Shown here: positions 1 through 11,500 of the stretch, piece after piece | Layout of the letters: every line of letters begins with the position of its first letter | Position numbering within the stretch: the stretch's first letter is position 1 | NCBI GenBank assembly: GCA_907163375.1 | Contig: CAJQUW010012547.1 | Location: forward strand, 1 to 64,000 | Source: Prostheceraeus crozeri | Taxonomy: Eukaryota > Platyhelminthes > Polycladida > Euryleptidae | Reading direction: 5' to 3' | Length of the DNA stretch: 64,000 nucleotides | Position numbers and translations under genes: made by a program | The notes under the pieces: generated by a model | Databases searched by the model: none | The model's input: the letters and a program-made list of their open reading frames with translations, nothing else | What the model was told of the DNA's origin: nothing

Positions 1-1882
1 TTAACCCATTTAAGGCCGCCTATGTAAATATCGGCAAATTTTCTACAAAAACGGTGGCAAGTATTTCAGAATGTTATAATTAAGAATAATATATGATGAC
101 CAGTTCATTACAATAGCCCTATCTTTGAAATTAAAGCCGTAACGATTTCGTTACGATGGCGTCATATGTCAAAATATACAAAAGCATGTTTTTTTTCAAA
201 TGCAGCTTATGAATTGCTCCAAGCAATTCCTGCCGAAGTAATGAATTATAGTTTCAGCATGAAAGCTCTCCATCATATTTCAGAGGTATTTGTTGAAACT
301 GTGAATTAGCAATTTGATCAAAGGCCTGCTTTATGCTACTTGTCGTTGCTGTTTGCTGTGAAGTCGTTATCGTTGAAATGAGAACAAGTTTTCATATTTC
401 GAAAGTCATGTCGAGAAATTGATTCTCTTTCTGCATCGACTCCAAATTCATGGTAGAGTTGGAGACGCCTCGGTCATTCGCAATGTCCACATAAACAAAG
501 AACATCAAGAAATGAACGCATTTGAGATTGTTTAGTATTATGTAGGCCTAAACAATTCTTTTGTCCCGGGTAGTCACCGGTTTCTGCCACTGAGGTCGAT
601 AAGATCATCAGCATGCGTATCAAGCATCTCATAAAGATTCTTGCCTTGAAATGTATCCAGAGAATGTTTGTCCTATCTGCGAAGATGGAAATTACCGATA
701 TTTGCCATTATGTTGACTGCTTTTTCTGTTTACTGAACTGATCATTCAGATCATCTTTCGTTGCAATCTCACACTGCCTTACGATGTCACTAACCTCTGA
801 GATATCGTTTGAGAGACTTACCTCTGAGACACATAAACTCATCATCGTTTCAAAACTCTGATGATGCATTTACTTATGGAGGTTTTGTGGCAACATTCAT
901 ACCGTGATCGTCGGCATTAGGCCTATTGCATATTTCAGTAACTTCTTTATCCATAGTTAGCAACAGCTTATTGTCTTCAGATAGCTACACAGGTTGATAT
1001 AATCAAGCTAAGCCTTTATAGATATTTTAAACCAGTTTGGGCCATCTCGAGCCTCTGGCGTGCCCTTGTAAGGAGAGACGCATCGTCTACAGCCAAAGAA
1101 GTTTTGGATTGAAATTGCTCGAGTCGGAGGACATCTTTGTATTCTATGCCCAGGCGAACTGGCACCCTGCAATGTTTATGATTAAGCTATAAGAGAAAAT
1201 GCTTGAGATTTGATCTCTATTTGACTTGCTTCTGTAGTCTGTACATGAGCTAACAAGTCTAATATTGAGGAAATTACTACGGCAATTGACTTCGGTTGGT
1301 TTTGTGACGGGAAAGCTATAGACTATAAATAGCAACAAGCATTACAGCCTCATAGAATACACTAAGAATGCAATATTCCAATGACATTGTTCGTTTCCAG
1401 TATTCAACAAACATTAGTTTTAAAGAAAATTGATAGTATTCACCACCATTTACTTCATTTATATTGTTGCTGTATTTAACATTTGTATATCATATTACGC
1501 CAGTGTAACTAAAACGTTACGGTTCAAAAAAATTACGTGACATGTCATGAATGAATATCCGAGCAAGTATTGATTGCTATTTTCGGTATTTGATGGATAA
1601 TGAGATCACGCAAATGACATTGACAATAAATTACATGTGGACGTTCATACACTGGGCCTTTAAGTATATTAGCAGATTTTAAGCCCATTTTTTGTCTGAT
1701 TTCGTGATAAAATATAAGCACTAAAAAGTGATAAATTTTGAATTGGCGATTGTTTACCTGAAAATATGTGATAAATAATGTATGGTAATCAAAATATTGT
1801 ATCATATGTCGCAAGCTGGAGAAGACAGCAGATTCCGAAAAGTGCTGTAACGAAAACGTTACACTGGCGCTAAATGGGTTAA
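1..1882. mobile_element. piggyBac-type non-autonomous transposon with TTAA ends
   Basis: The segment begins and ends with TTAA (1-4 and 1879-1882). Inside these are short inverted ends: CCCATTTAAGGCCGCC on the left and, read on the other strand, CCCATTTAGCGCC on the right. TTAA duplication with a CCC...GGG end is typical of the piggyBac superfamily. Subterminal inverted segments (taacgatttcgttac near 138, gtaacgaaaacgttac near 1847) lie near both ends. I see no transposase-like reading frame inside, so it is probably mobilised in trans. The window edge coincides with the left TTAA, so only the right flank is visible. Confidence 0.65.
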
Positions 1883-1987
1883 GTTCAAATACATTTCCCA
1901 TGAGTAGCCTGCAAGCCAGGCAGAAATCGGTCGGGAAGTAATGACTTTTCTTTGAGTCTTCATTTATGGTATTATTTCATCTTGATT

Positions 1988-1993
<6 letters not shown>

Positions 1994-2038
<45 letters not shown>
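1994..2038. repeat. (TA)n microsatellite at the outer edge of a Penelope-like element
   Basis: An uninterrupted TA dinucleotide run lies directly against the 3' end of the minus-strand PLE fragment. The same arrangement recurs at every other PLE 3' end in this window. Confidence 0.9.
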
Positions 2039-2041
<3 letters not shown>

Positions 2042-2061
2042 AGGAAAAACAATTTTTCTTT

Positions 2062-2106
2062 GACCGGACATGTTTCGATGTTCAATACATCATCATCAGC
2101 GGTGGA
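2062..2106 (-). ncRNA. Hammerhead ribozyme motif of PLE family A
   Basis: Read on the minus strand: ACCG, then CTGATGA, then one T, stem II GATGT/ACATC around ATTGA, GAAAC, a two-base loop, GTC, and CGGT. ACCG pairs with CGGT (stem I), and AC/GU forms a tiny stem III next to the expected cleavage site after GUC. PLEs are known to carry minimal hammerheads with very short stem III in their terminal repeats. The extra U before stem II departs from the classic core, so catalytic activity is not certain. Confidence 0.7.
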
Positions 2107-2282
2107 GTAACAAACAGAGACAGTTCATCTTTCTTAAATATCAAGTCACAACACATAATTACAGTTCACAAAGCTTCACAGTCGCACTTTCATACAATAA
2201 ATCAATTGGTAAAACCTAAAATCTTAAAATCGAGCAATATGTACATACTATTTACAAAAATCAAAAGGCAGCATGTACAAAT

Positions 2283-3410
2283 TTACAGATTTAGACAGAG
2301 AGTATAAGAGCCATTCCTTTCATTAGCAAGATTGTCATTGCTTTTTATCAAAATTGATTCAAGAATAAAGGGCTGATTGCTTTTACCTATTATCGAAAAA
2401 TTTTCTATTTTAGGGCTATGCGGATGAGTAGACACTTCAGTGGGTGAAGGGTACCCCTTGAGGTGTTCAGAAATCCGAGTCGAAAGATGGCGCTTAGTGG
2501 CGCCGATGTACCGCATATTACAGCGGTGACAGGAGTATTGATATACAATAGATGATTTCAATTCACTCGGAATTCTGTCTTTATCAGGAAATTGAGTAAT
2601 GAGCTTTTGAATTTTAAAGACCGGCCGAATTTCGATATTCGCCGGAAGAAGATTGTTGATGGAACGAATTTTATTTTTCATTTCTTTTTCAGCATGGCTA
2701 ATGAAAGGAACGGACCAAGTTACAACTTTCTTCTGTAACTGCTCAGTTTCTGGCTGAGAGTCTCTGAGCTGGCTCCTGCTCTCAACACTCCTTTCGACCT
2801 TCTCTTTGATTCTGTTAATTGTTTTGATATCAAAACCATTTTCGGCAAAAATTTTGGAAATCTCATTAGCAGAAACTTCATACAGCTTGCGGTTCGAACA
2901 AATTTTGAACGCTCTATAAAACAGAGAGCGCATCGCAGAAAGTCTGTACGTCAACGGGGCATACGCAGAAAATGGCATATAGATGCCAGTGTTGGTTGAC
3001 TTGAAATGAAAATCAATCACCAATTGCGAACCACAAGAAATCTTAGTATCCAAGAAGATGATCTCATCATCTTTGCTTAATTCCATAGTGAACTTGATGT
3101 TGTCATCAAGAGAGTTCAAAAATTCCAAAAAAGTTTTTGCTTGGTCATCATTATCAAAAATAGCCAAACAGTCATCCACATATCTCCCATAAAACCTGGG
3201 AGATGGCCCCTGATAATCAGTAAATTTGGATTCCAGCATATCCATGGTGAAGGCGGCCATTGTAGGACCTAAAGAAGATCCCATGGCCATGCCATCCACC
3301 TGATAGTAAAGGTTATTATCGAAGGTGAAAAGAATGTTGGAGCAGGCCAGTTCAAGTAGAGATCTTAAAGCCTCTCGTTTCACAGGGAAATTGCCAAAAT
3401 CATTAGCCAT
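2283..3410 (-). pseudogene. PLE reverse transcriptase C-terminus plus GIY-YIG endonuclease (fragment)
   Basis: Open frame for about 375 residues starting at MANDFGNF. It shows RT motifs QVDGMAMGSSLGP and the catalytic YVDD box (FYGRYVDDCLAIF), followed by LDTKI. Toward the C-terminus is the PLE form of the GIY-YIG nuclease: VYQYSCHRC, then RYIGATKRHLSTRISEHL. The N-terminal half of the RT is missing because the copy is 5' truncated. The open frame continues upstream to 3512 only by running antisense through the neighbouring inverted copy, so I start the annotation at 3410. Protein identity to family B (15-19 kb) is clearly below 100%, so this is a different PLE family. Confidence 0.8.
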
Positions 3411-3416
3411 GCTGAA

Positions 3417-3719
3417 AAAGAAATGAAAAATAAAATTCGTTCCATCAACAATCTTCTTCCGGCGAATATCGAAATTCGGCCGGTCTTTAAAATTCAAAAG
3501 CTCATTACTCAATTTCCTGATAAAGACAGAATTCCGAGTGAATTGAAATCATCTATTGTATATCAATACTCCTGTCACCGCTGTAATATGCGGTACATCG
3601 GCGCCACTAAGCGCCATCTTTCGACTCGGATTTCTGAACACCTCAAGGGGTACCCTTCACCCACTGAAGTGTCTACTCATCCGCATAGCCCTAAAATAGA
3701 AAATTTTGATAATAGGTAA
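3417..3719 (+). pseudogene. GIY-YIG endonuclease fragment of PLE
   Basis: About 100 residues beginning in the linker EKEMKNKIRSINN, then the GIY-YIG nuclease (VYQYSCHRC, MRYIGATKRHLSTR, EHLKGYPSPTE). It has no RT domain. The frame ends at NFDNR, where the inverted copy continues with a further C-terminal stretch, so this copy is also altered at its C-terminus. Confidence 0.7.
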
Positions 3720-3994
3720 AAGCAATCAGCCCTTTATTCTTGAATCAATTTTGATAAAAAGCAATGACAATCTTGCTAATGAAAGGAATGGCTCTTATAC
3801 TCTCTGTCTAAATCTGTAAATTTGTACATGCTGCCTTTTGATTTTTGTAAATAGTATGTACATATTGCTCGATTTTAAGATTTTAGGTTTTACCAATTGA
3901 TTTATTGTATGAAAGTGCGACTGTGAAGCTTTGTGAACTGTAATTATGTGTTGTGACTTGATATTTAAGAAAGATGAACTGTCTCTGTTTGTTA

Positions 3995-4041
3995 CTCCAC
4001 CGCTGATGATGATGTATTGAACATCGAAACATGTCCGGTCA
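3995..4041 (+). ncRNA. Hammerhead ribozyme motif of PLE family A (plus copy)
   Basis: Plus-strand counterpart of the motif at 2062-2106. Core CTGATGA at 4003-4009, stem II GATGT (4011-4015) with ACATC (4021-4025), GAAAC at 4026-4030, GTC at 4033-4035 and the CGGT stem I partner at 4036-4039. Predicted cleavage follows position 4035. Confidence 0.7.
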
Positions 4042-4093
4042 AAGAAAAATTGTTTTTCCTTTCTGAATATGAAATGCCTGGGCACTTTATGCG

Positions 4094-4097
<4 letters not shown>

Positions 4098-4127
<30 letters not shown>
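4098..4127. repeat. (TA)n microsatellite at PLE end
   Basis: TA dinucleotide run that closes the plus-strand PLE fragment, matching the tract at the opposite outer edge of the inverted pair. Confidence 0.85.
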
Positions 4128-4128
<1 letters not shown>

Positions 4129-5355
4129 TTATACTTACAAAATTTCTGTATATACAAGTACATAATACCCACTAATAAATCAAGATAAAAGTCAATCACA
4201 TTCAACAAGAGAAGTGAAAAAAATCACACAAGAATCTCGTAATTGATTTTTACGATATCGATATCATTGTGCACCTTGTGTAATAATCACTATGACGAAG
4301 TGATTATTCCAAGCATGTGTCGTAGGTCGAATAGTGCGGTTTGAATTATCATTTTTCGTGAATTTAATACCCATATGTAATTCTATTTTCAACACGCATG
4401 TATCCTCCTATGATATCACAAGGGCCAGTTTTGTTCTACTTTCAACTTGTTTTATTTTCTACAAAGTTTTGAAAGAAGATTCCATCAGTAAAATGACATT
4501 CGTGATAGTCTTCTCATTTTGTGCGATTGATCATTTCAAAAAATAATATGCGAGCAATTACCAATACAACATCTACCTTGTAGAAGAATGCTACAGTCGA
4601 CCTACATGATTTCTGCTTGCTCGCAAGTATACACCATGCAGCAATGGGTTCGAAGACTACTCAACTATGGAATCATTGCCTCGTTTGATTAGTCTAAATG
4701 AGCTCATTGTACTAGTCTGACTGCTTGTATGAACATTTTTGGCGTTTTATAACCACGTCTCGTTGCGTGCGAATAATAAATTTGATAATCGGTCCTAACA
4801 TCGGCCACATTTGATTACATGTTTTATAAAGTGAACTGTGCGAGAACTTAGATAGAATGCAGCTAGCATTTAAACGATCATAAGTTGATAATATACGTTA
4901 TCTGAGGAACAGCAGGATGAGAACTGAAATTTCTAGTATCCGCATCCTCCCACATTATATTCACAAATTAGCTGTGTTGATTTAGAAAGATTTTAATAAA
5001 ACAAATTTAATAATCTGTGATGTTCTCGGGAGCTGCAAGTAAGCAATACATATATAGGCCTATATAAGCAATAAGTATGGGCTATATCGGCTATATCAAT
5101 GCCTAGACTGAAGCAAAAGATCCAACCGTCATATCGATTGCTAGATGTTAGTTGTTAATCATATCATTAGATTTATTGAAATTACACAGCTTTCTTATAC
5201 ATGTACAATGTCTAGTACATTTAGACATTAACTTCATGAAGCTCACTAATGTTTGACGAAATGTTGAAATAATTGATGCTTCGATAGCAAGTCATTTTCA
5301 TTTCCAGAATCTTATGCTGTGGGAATCTAAGCGAAGCATTTTTTTATTTTTCCAG
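4128..5355. other. AT-rich non-coding stretch
   Basis: I find no convincing coding, RNA or repeat feature here. A short open frame at 4334-4546 has no recognisable motif. The stretch ends in a pyrimidine-rich tract and CAG that looks like a splice acceptor for the gene remnant at 5360. Confidence 0.5.
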
Positions 5356-5359
5356 AGTG

Positions 5360-5915
5360 ATGCTTAAGCGAAAGATGGAGTCACCAAACACATCCCCTCC
5401 AACCATTTATGTGCTATTTTATATCCCTGAGGAAAACCTGCACACGGTGATCACTTCATCTTCCTCAGTTTTACCGACGGATGTTAACCTCAATAGTTTG
5501 CAGCCTTTCACCGAGATCCAATTACAAAATGATGCAAATAAATTCGCAACTTTTTACGTTGCTCATTCCCAATCCAAGAGCGGTATTAAAGGAAAACAGC
5601 GACACCTTGAACAAAAAAACAAGTTTGTCCATAACGATGTTAGTAGCTTTTGGAAAAATATATTCTCCAGTGAGGACGATTCTGACGGTACAGACATTAT
5701 ATCGGCTGATGATTCAAACCCGGTCACTGAAAACCGGGACTCCATTGACTTGTCAGGAACTTGTTTCTGAGGAATCAGGCGAAAAAAGGGAAAATGGACA
5801 TGACGAGGTTACTGGCGGCATCATGAGTTCGCTGACACAGGTTATTGCTGCATTACAAGATATAAAGCAGCAACTATCGCATATGAACGATGAAGAGATG
5901 AAAGTCAGAAAATAA
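5360..5915 (+). pseudogene. BEN-family-like gene remnant, paralogue of 59376-60437
   Basis: A splice-acceptor-like tract (TTTTTCCAG, ending at 5355) precedes ATG at 5360. The product begins MLKRKMESPN and matches the gene at 59376 residue by residue in several blocks: IYVLFY(I/L)P, ENL(H/Y)TVITSSS, a TEIQL block and YVAHSQ. After about 135 residues this frame closes. A second frame, shifted by +1, continues with SLTQVIAALQDIKQQLSHM, which matches FTQVVGELKDIRQLL of the paralogue. No BEN-like domain follows before 8.5 kb. Either an unresolved intron or a frameshift separates the two parts; I favour a decayed copy. Confidence 0.5.
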
Positions 5916-8550
5916 TCTGACTATTTTGAAAGCTTCTAATCAATGATTCAGCATGTAATTTTATTCTCGACAGCTGATGTGAAAATGCTCACGACTTGTT
6001 TTTATATGATTTTGGTGCGTTATCATCGATGATAATTATCATTGTATGACCAACAATATTACTTTACTTCAGATAATTTTTAGCGGTAATTGTTACGGTA
6101 TTTTTATCGGCGATGTTAACTTAACAAAATGGCTTTCAAGCTGATATCGACATCAATAATGTATCCAACAATTGGCTCTTATTCAACTAATCAGATTTTA
6201 GATTAATCGAAATGCGGTACGAATGTTTGACATTTTTGGAGTTACGATTTTTCGATTTCAGCTTGATGGTAAAGCGTCGATATAATATCAGACACCACGA
6301 TTACGCTCGATACACCATGGCCTTCAGAATATGCCTTTAACGCAGACAACATACAGTTATTGGCTAATTGTCCTTGAATCGTATCGAAGGGCGATGTTCA
6401 TTTTCACTTTGAACCAACATTAACATTAATTGCCAACATCAACATAATCGTGCGTGTGTCAAAATCGGTATATAATATCATAATTTCTTTCATAGGATGA
6501 AACGCTATCATTATTTCTAAATCTAAGTTCCTTCTGCGTTTTTTGTCATAGGAAGTTATAACTACCAGATATCTTGCTTATTGTCTGAACAGTATGTTTG
6601 TTTTGTTCATTTATTTGTGAGATAATCACTCATTTCAGTTCTTCAGGAAAGAAACCCCTGATATTTACGTATTTTAGAGACAGATCATGCTATTTTTGTT
6701 AAAAGATGATGAATAGGATTGGATACATATGAAATGTTCCACCCTGCCCCACCTCATATGTCACTTCATTAGAATGTGAATATATATCTACAGATAATCG
6801 TTTTTGATGGGATTTTTTTATGGATTCGGAATGAACATAGTTTATTTCATGCTGTGACATCAGAAAGTGGGCAATTTGACCCCTACATACATGTACATGA
6901 GGCCATACATGTAAATTACTAAAGCCCTGTCAACCGCTAGAGGAAGAAGATGTGGCATATGAGATGAGCATGGGTGATGGGCGGGGCGATATGGAGTCCT
7001 TACATGTTGGTTAGGTCAATGGAAAGTAGGAATAAAAAAGTAAATATATTTTTGAATATAAAATAATCATGTTTTTTGATCCGTGGATACCGACCCTATG
7101 CATAGTCGTTTTATCATGATAATAGTCCACTCAATCAGATATCGTTTCGCACTTAGGCTCAATTTTTTTAAGTAAGAGCTGTTTTTAGGGTAATTTTGCA
7201 CGAAAAGTTCGAATCTTTCATCAGATTTGTTTGAAACGGTCGGGAAAGTACCGCACATGTGAAACCACATGTATTTTACATGGTCAAAATATGAAATACT
7301 GTTTTTTAGATAATTACGGGACTATTTGCAACAAGTAAAAAATTCTGGAAGTATAATGAGTGTCAGATAATGCAAATATTATATTTTAGCTCTATCAAAC
7401 GCAATATTTACTGCGTAATTGTGAAAAAATCACATTATCCTTGTCCATTTGAAAGCAACCAATTCTTCGTATAATTTTATGGTTCAAAATAATTGTTTCA
7501 ACTATTAACGAATTTTTAGTAACATATTGGCATACTATTCTCTACTTAAAAGAACTTGACAAAGGAAAAAATTAAACTTTATATTTGAGTAAACTTTTCA
7601 ATGTTTTGTTTAATCTTACTAAATAAAAATAGTAATATTTTACAGCTGTATTCAAAAGTTAGGTATCTCAGCTGTTTAAGATTATTAGAAACTGTAAGTT
7701 CTACATTTAGGATTGCTTAACTTATAGTTTCATTCTGAGATTGCTGATATTGAAACCTTTTCCCATTCATTGTTACGTTAAGTAAGATGTATTTGATCTC
7801 GGTAAAAATGACGGTCATTAATTACGTTTTATTAGGTATTGTGTATGTGTCGTACCAGTAGCAATTATCGCCGTTGTTGTTGGCCCTTTTTTTCTTATTA
7901 ATTCACACAAATATAGTGCAAAAATAAAAATATTGTATTTTTTAAATGTATGAATGTATTTGTATGCGAAAATAGTTCTCTATGAAAAGTTATGAATCAT
8001 GTCATCGATATTACACGATATTCAACTACATCTTCTAACTAAATCAACTAAATATCTTAAAAGATTTTTTCTCTGTATATCAGGCGTAAAGCGTATTGTA
8101 GGCATACAGTTTTCTTCTCAAAATATTTGCGACATTCATTATGGCTATTGACAAAATCGCGGAATCGACCTGCACACATACATATATCTGTATTCACATA
8201 CAGATTTGCGTCTTTACCGATACACTATTGTAGCAGATGCTAAGTAAGTGAAAGTAAACATCACATATTAACGATCTGAGGCAGCATGGTTTCAATAGTC
8301 TTAATGTGTCTGCTCGTCCGACAAGCTTCTTCTGATTTGTGTTAAGTAACCAAGCCTTGTAGATAACTATGAAACAGACTGATAGAGCATCCATCATCAT
8401 TATCACGCACTTAGTAAATTATTGAGTCGTAAGTACGTGTATATAGGTTCGAGTTAGTGGCGTTATGGGCAAAGCATTTTGAATGCATGATTTGTGGTAT
8501 GGAAATGGAAAGCTATTTTATGAAATTTTTGACGGTTATTCCTTTCAGAA
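5916..8550. other. AT-rich non-coding stretch
   Basis: About 2.6 kb without a supported gene. Small open frames on either strand (for example 7067-7270 and 8194-8406) show no domain-like composition or splice context. It may hold untranslated exons or the promoter of the gene that begins at 8551, but nothing diagnostic is visible. Confidence 0.45.
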
Positions 8551-11500
8551 ATGGATGTTCATTATAATCTTATTCCCAGTCGAAGCCATTCACGGTTTCA
8601 GAAAATAGAACTGCCAATGACCTCAGAAAGTAATGAAATTTAAAGTCCATTGTTCATTTGCGTTCTTGTTATTTGTTATTTGTCCTTCAGTTGAACATAC
8701 ACATACCTAAAGAACAACACAAAACACGAAATCAGTTACATCCACTGGTAGAGAGTGTGCATTTGTGTGAGAGAATCTAAAAATTCATAACCAGACTTCC
8801 AAAAAAGAAGAAGACTACGTTCGCAGAAGCTTTCGGTGTATAGTCTTCCTCAGTTCCGAACTAAGGCAAAAGATTGTCTAGGAGACCAGATTCAGCCATC
8901 AACAGGTTGTTGACACATTGGTCAAGATAATTTCAACAACGGTTTCAGGTTCTCACTATTTTTGAATACGTTTTTGTTTGTATTAGTTGACAAGTTGTAT
9001 TTAATCATCATATTATAGCTCTATAAGAACCTTATCTGAATGATAGAGATAAGATTGTTTCATTATTCCTTGCTTAAGCTATAGAGTTCAATCCAAGTTC
9101 ACCATACCACCATGCATATACCACCATACTTTGTTCCTTAGTTTCGTCGTTTTGAATTTGAACATACGAGTTTGCAAATCGTGCGAATTACGTTTATTTG
9201 CTTCTACGCGTATCATTTTCAACTTTGTATAGGAACCTGGTGTCGTATCACAGAACTTCCATTTTTACTTTCCAGGAAAGACAGAGAGTATCACGTTGAA
9301 AGGTGTAAGATATCAACGCACTGTCACGCAATGCCCCGTCTGCAACAGTAGGCAGACGAGTAAGCATTTTCGTCGCCATCTACAACGAGCTCATAAACTG
9401 GAGCCTCTGGAAATTGCGGCAATCCTAAAGGGATCTTACACGCCAGCGCCGCATTCCTCTGAGCCTTTACTGTTCCCTTCCAATCGTGCACCAACTTCCG
9501 ACGCTGCACCATCTTCCGACCCTGCACTATCCTCCGACCTTGTTCCAATACCCTCTGAAACTAACTACAGACCTGTCACTCGACCGCTCAGGGTCTGCCC
9601 GAAATGCAATTTTGTGGTAAGTCCATTTGAATTTTGCGTAAATTACAATTTTTATGAGTTATTAGGCTTATAATTAAGCACAAAAATGCTTTTTCGTTAT
9701 TGTAGATCATTGAGGATTTATTTCTGTGCGGTATTGAGAAAATTATTTAGATGATATAAGAAGATAACTGTTAATAAAAGAATCTAAAATATTTTGATAA
9801 TCATGATTTATTTAGCTCGATAGGTGGATATGATTTTGAAAGTTTCTACCTTTTACAGACGAGGCGCGTCGGTCAACATATAAAACGGGCTCATCCCAAC
9901 TACGTTCGTATAGTTGAGGACGATGCAATTGAAGTGAGTATTTCGTTTGATTAAATTAAAGATTATTAAATGTTACTCAAATTACAAGATTTTTGAATGA
10001 TGCTTTTTACATATTGCTCAATCTGTAAATATCTTAAGTTTTATTTCTGCAAAATGAAAGATAAGTTACTTCACATTTATTCGAAAGAAAGTGTCATGAA
10101 AGACACTGCACAATATTAATATACAAAAAACGTAATTATGTGAGGCCTTTCGACAGGTTCACTTTCAGGCATTAGACCAGAATGAAACAGAAATCACTAC
10201 ATTTACTTCATGTAAACTTTGAATTAAAAAATTTATGATATGTTTAGACAATATGTAATATGTTTTTTATTTTTGTTAATTTATGTCTTTCTAATATTTA
10301 TTTTAACATTTCATATTTTTTTTCAATTCGAAAGTTCACATCAAATCACATGTAATGGTACCAGTTTCATACCGGTGTAATGCTTGAAAGAGAACCGGTC
10401 GAAAGGCCTCCTATAACTGTGATGTTTTTTTATATAAAGAAAATGTTATCAGAAACTCAGTATATTCCCCGAAAGTTGTATGAATTTGTTTTAGAGCGAA
10501 GATCCGTTGATTGACTCCATGTGGACCGAGCTCGTTGGAGTATATGGTCACCAACTTTTGCCTCTTGATCGCCGCGAAGAGCGAAAGTTGGCTAGATTCT
10601 TCAGTAACACACATCGCGACATCGCGGCAAAGAAGTAACCAAGAAAGCGGCCGAACATACGCGGAATTTTATCCTGCGGCACCACATGAGGGTAACCCGA
10701 TTTTAGAATTCGAGTGGATATTTAGAGGAATGGTATTCAGGGTTGTTAATCCGTCGTTTTCAGAGATAAGAGAAAAGTATTGAGTATGCAACTTAAGATT
10801 TCAAAATTTCCTGATTACTTTCAATATCAAGCATTTGCGTATTGAAAATATTTTTCTATGTAATTTAGTTTTTGCACGAGATGAAAAGTTCAATAGTTCG
10901 ATTAAAAGTTTGTCACTTTGTCGATAGCAGATTTGAACATTTTTCAAAGTGATTCACAATATGTCTTGAATATCGAAACACATACTATCCATTAAGAATT
11001 AAATTGAAAGTCGAAAAGTCTGTTTTAACAGCCTTTATAGTAACTTAACATCATAAGCGACTAAGTAAATGTAGTGCAACAATAATGAGGACCTAAATAC
11101 TTTTATATCGGACATGATGATCCGAAATAATTTGATGTTTGCGATTTACCTCAAATTTAATAAGTATAGTGAATAAAATGCTTTCATTTGTTCTATTAAA
11201 TTTTCCAATTTTGAATGTATCATCCGATGAACACATGAAAACGAAGACAACTTAATTTACGTGTATGAGATAACTAGCTTATATATACATCAATGTTTTC
11301 TATAGCACTGTTGACATTTTGGGAGACCAACCCATTGCAATCTTACATTTATTGCAACTTTTCAGACAAGCCGTATTATTGGTCACTTCGCTACTGTGGC
11401 GGATATGTGCGATGGGCGGTTAATGAAGGCTTATGAGCTAGAGGACTGCTCATACGCGCATTCCACTCGCGCCACGACATGCGCAGAATTCATCTCATTT

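Larger units (their letters stand above)
2039..3410 (-). mobile_element. Penelope-like retroelement, 5'-truncated copy (family A)
   Basis: Minus-strand 3' portion of a Penelope-like element: the last part of the reverse transcriptase, a GIY-YIG nuclease, a 3' untranslated region, a hammerhead-ribozyme motif and a terminal TA tract. It is joined head to head with a second copy of the same 3' end (3406-4097, plus strand) with little or no spacer, so the two form an inverted repeat of about 0.65 kb per arm. Such inverted, 5'-truncated partial copies are characteristic of PLE insertions. Confidence 0.85.
3406..4097 (+). mobile_element. Penelope-like retroelement, short 3' fragment (family A, plus strand)
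   Basis: Plus-strand copy of the same 3' end as 2039-3410. It starts within the linker before the nuclease domain and ends at a TA tract. The coding part (3417-3719) carries the VYQYSCHRC...YIG nuclease signature and then ends early relative to the companion copy. The untranslated region and hammerhead motif follow. The junction with the inverted copy lies around 3406-3416 with no visible spacer. Confidence 0.8.

Noticed and set aside
1545-1901. 118-residue frame in the first transposon
   Set aside because: Runs across the transposon end and shows no transposase or other motif.
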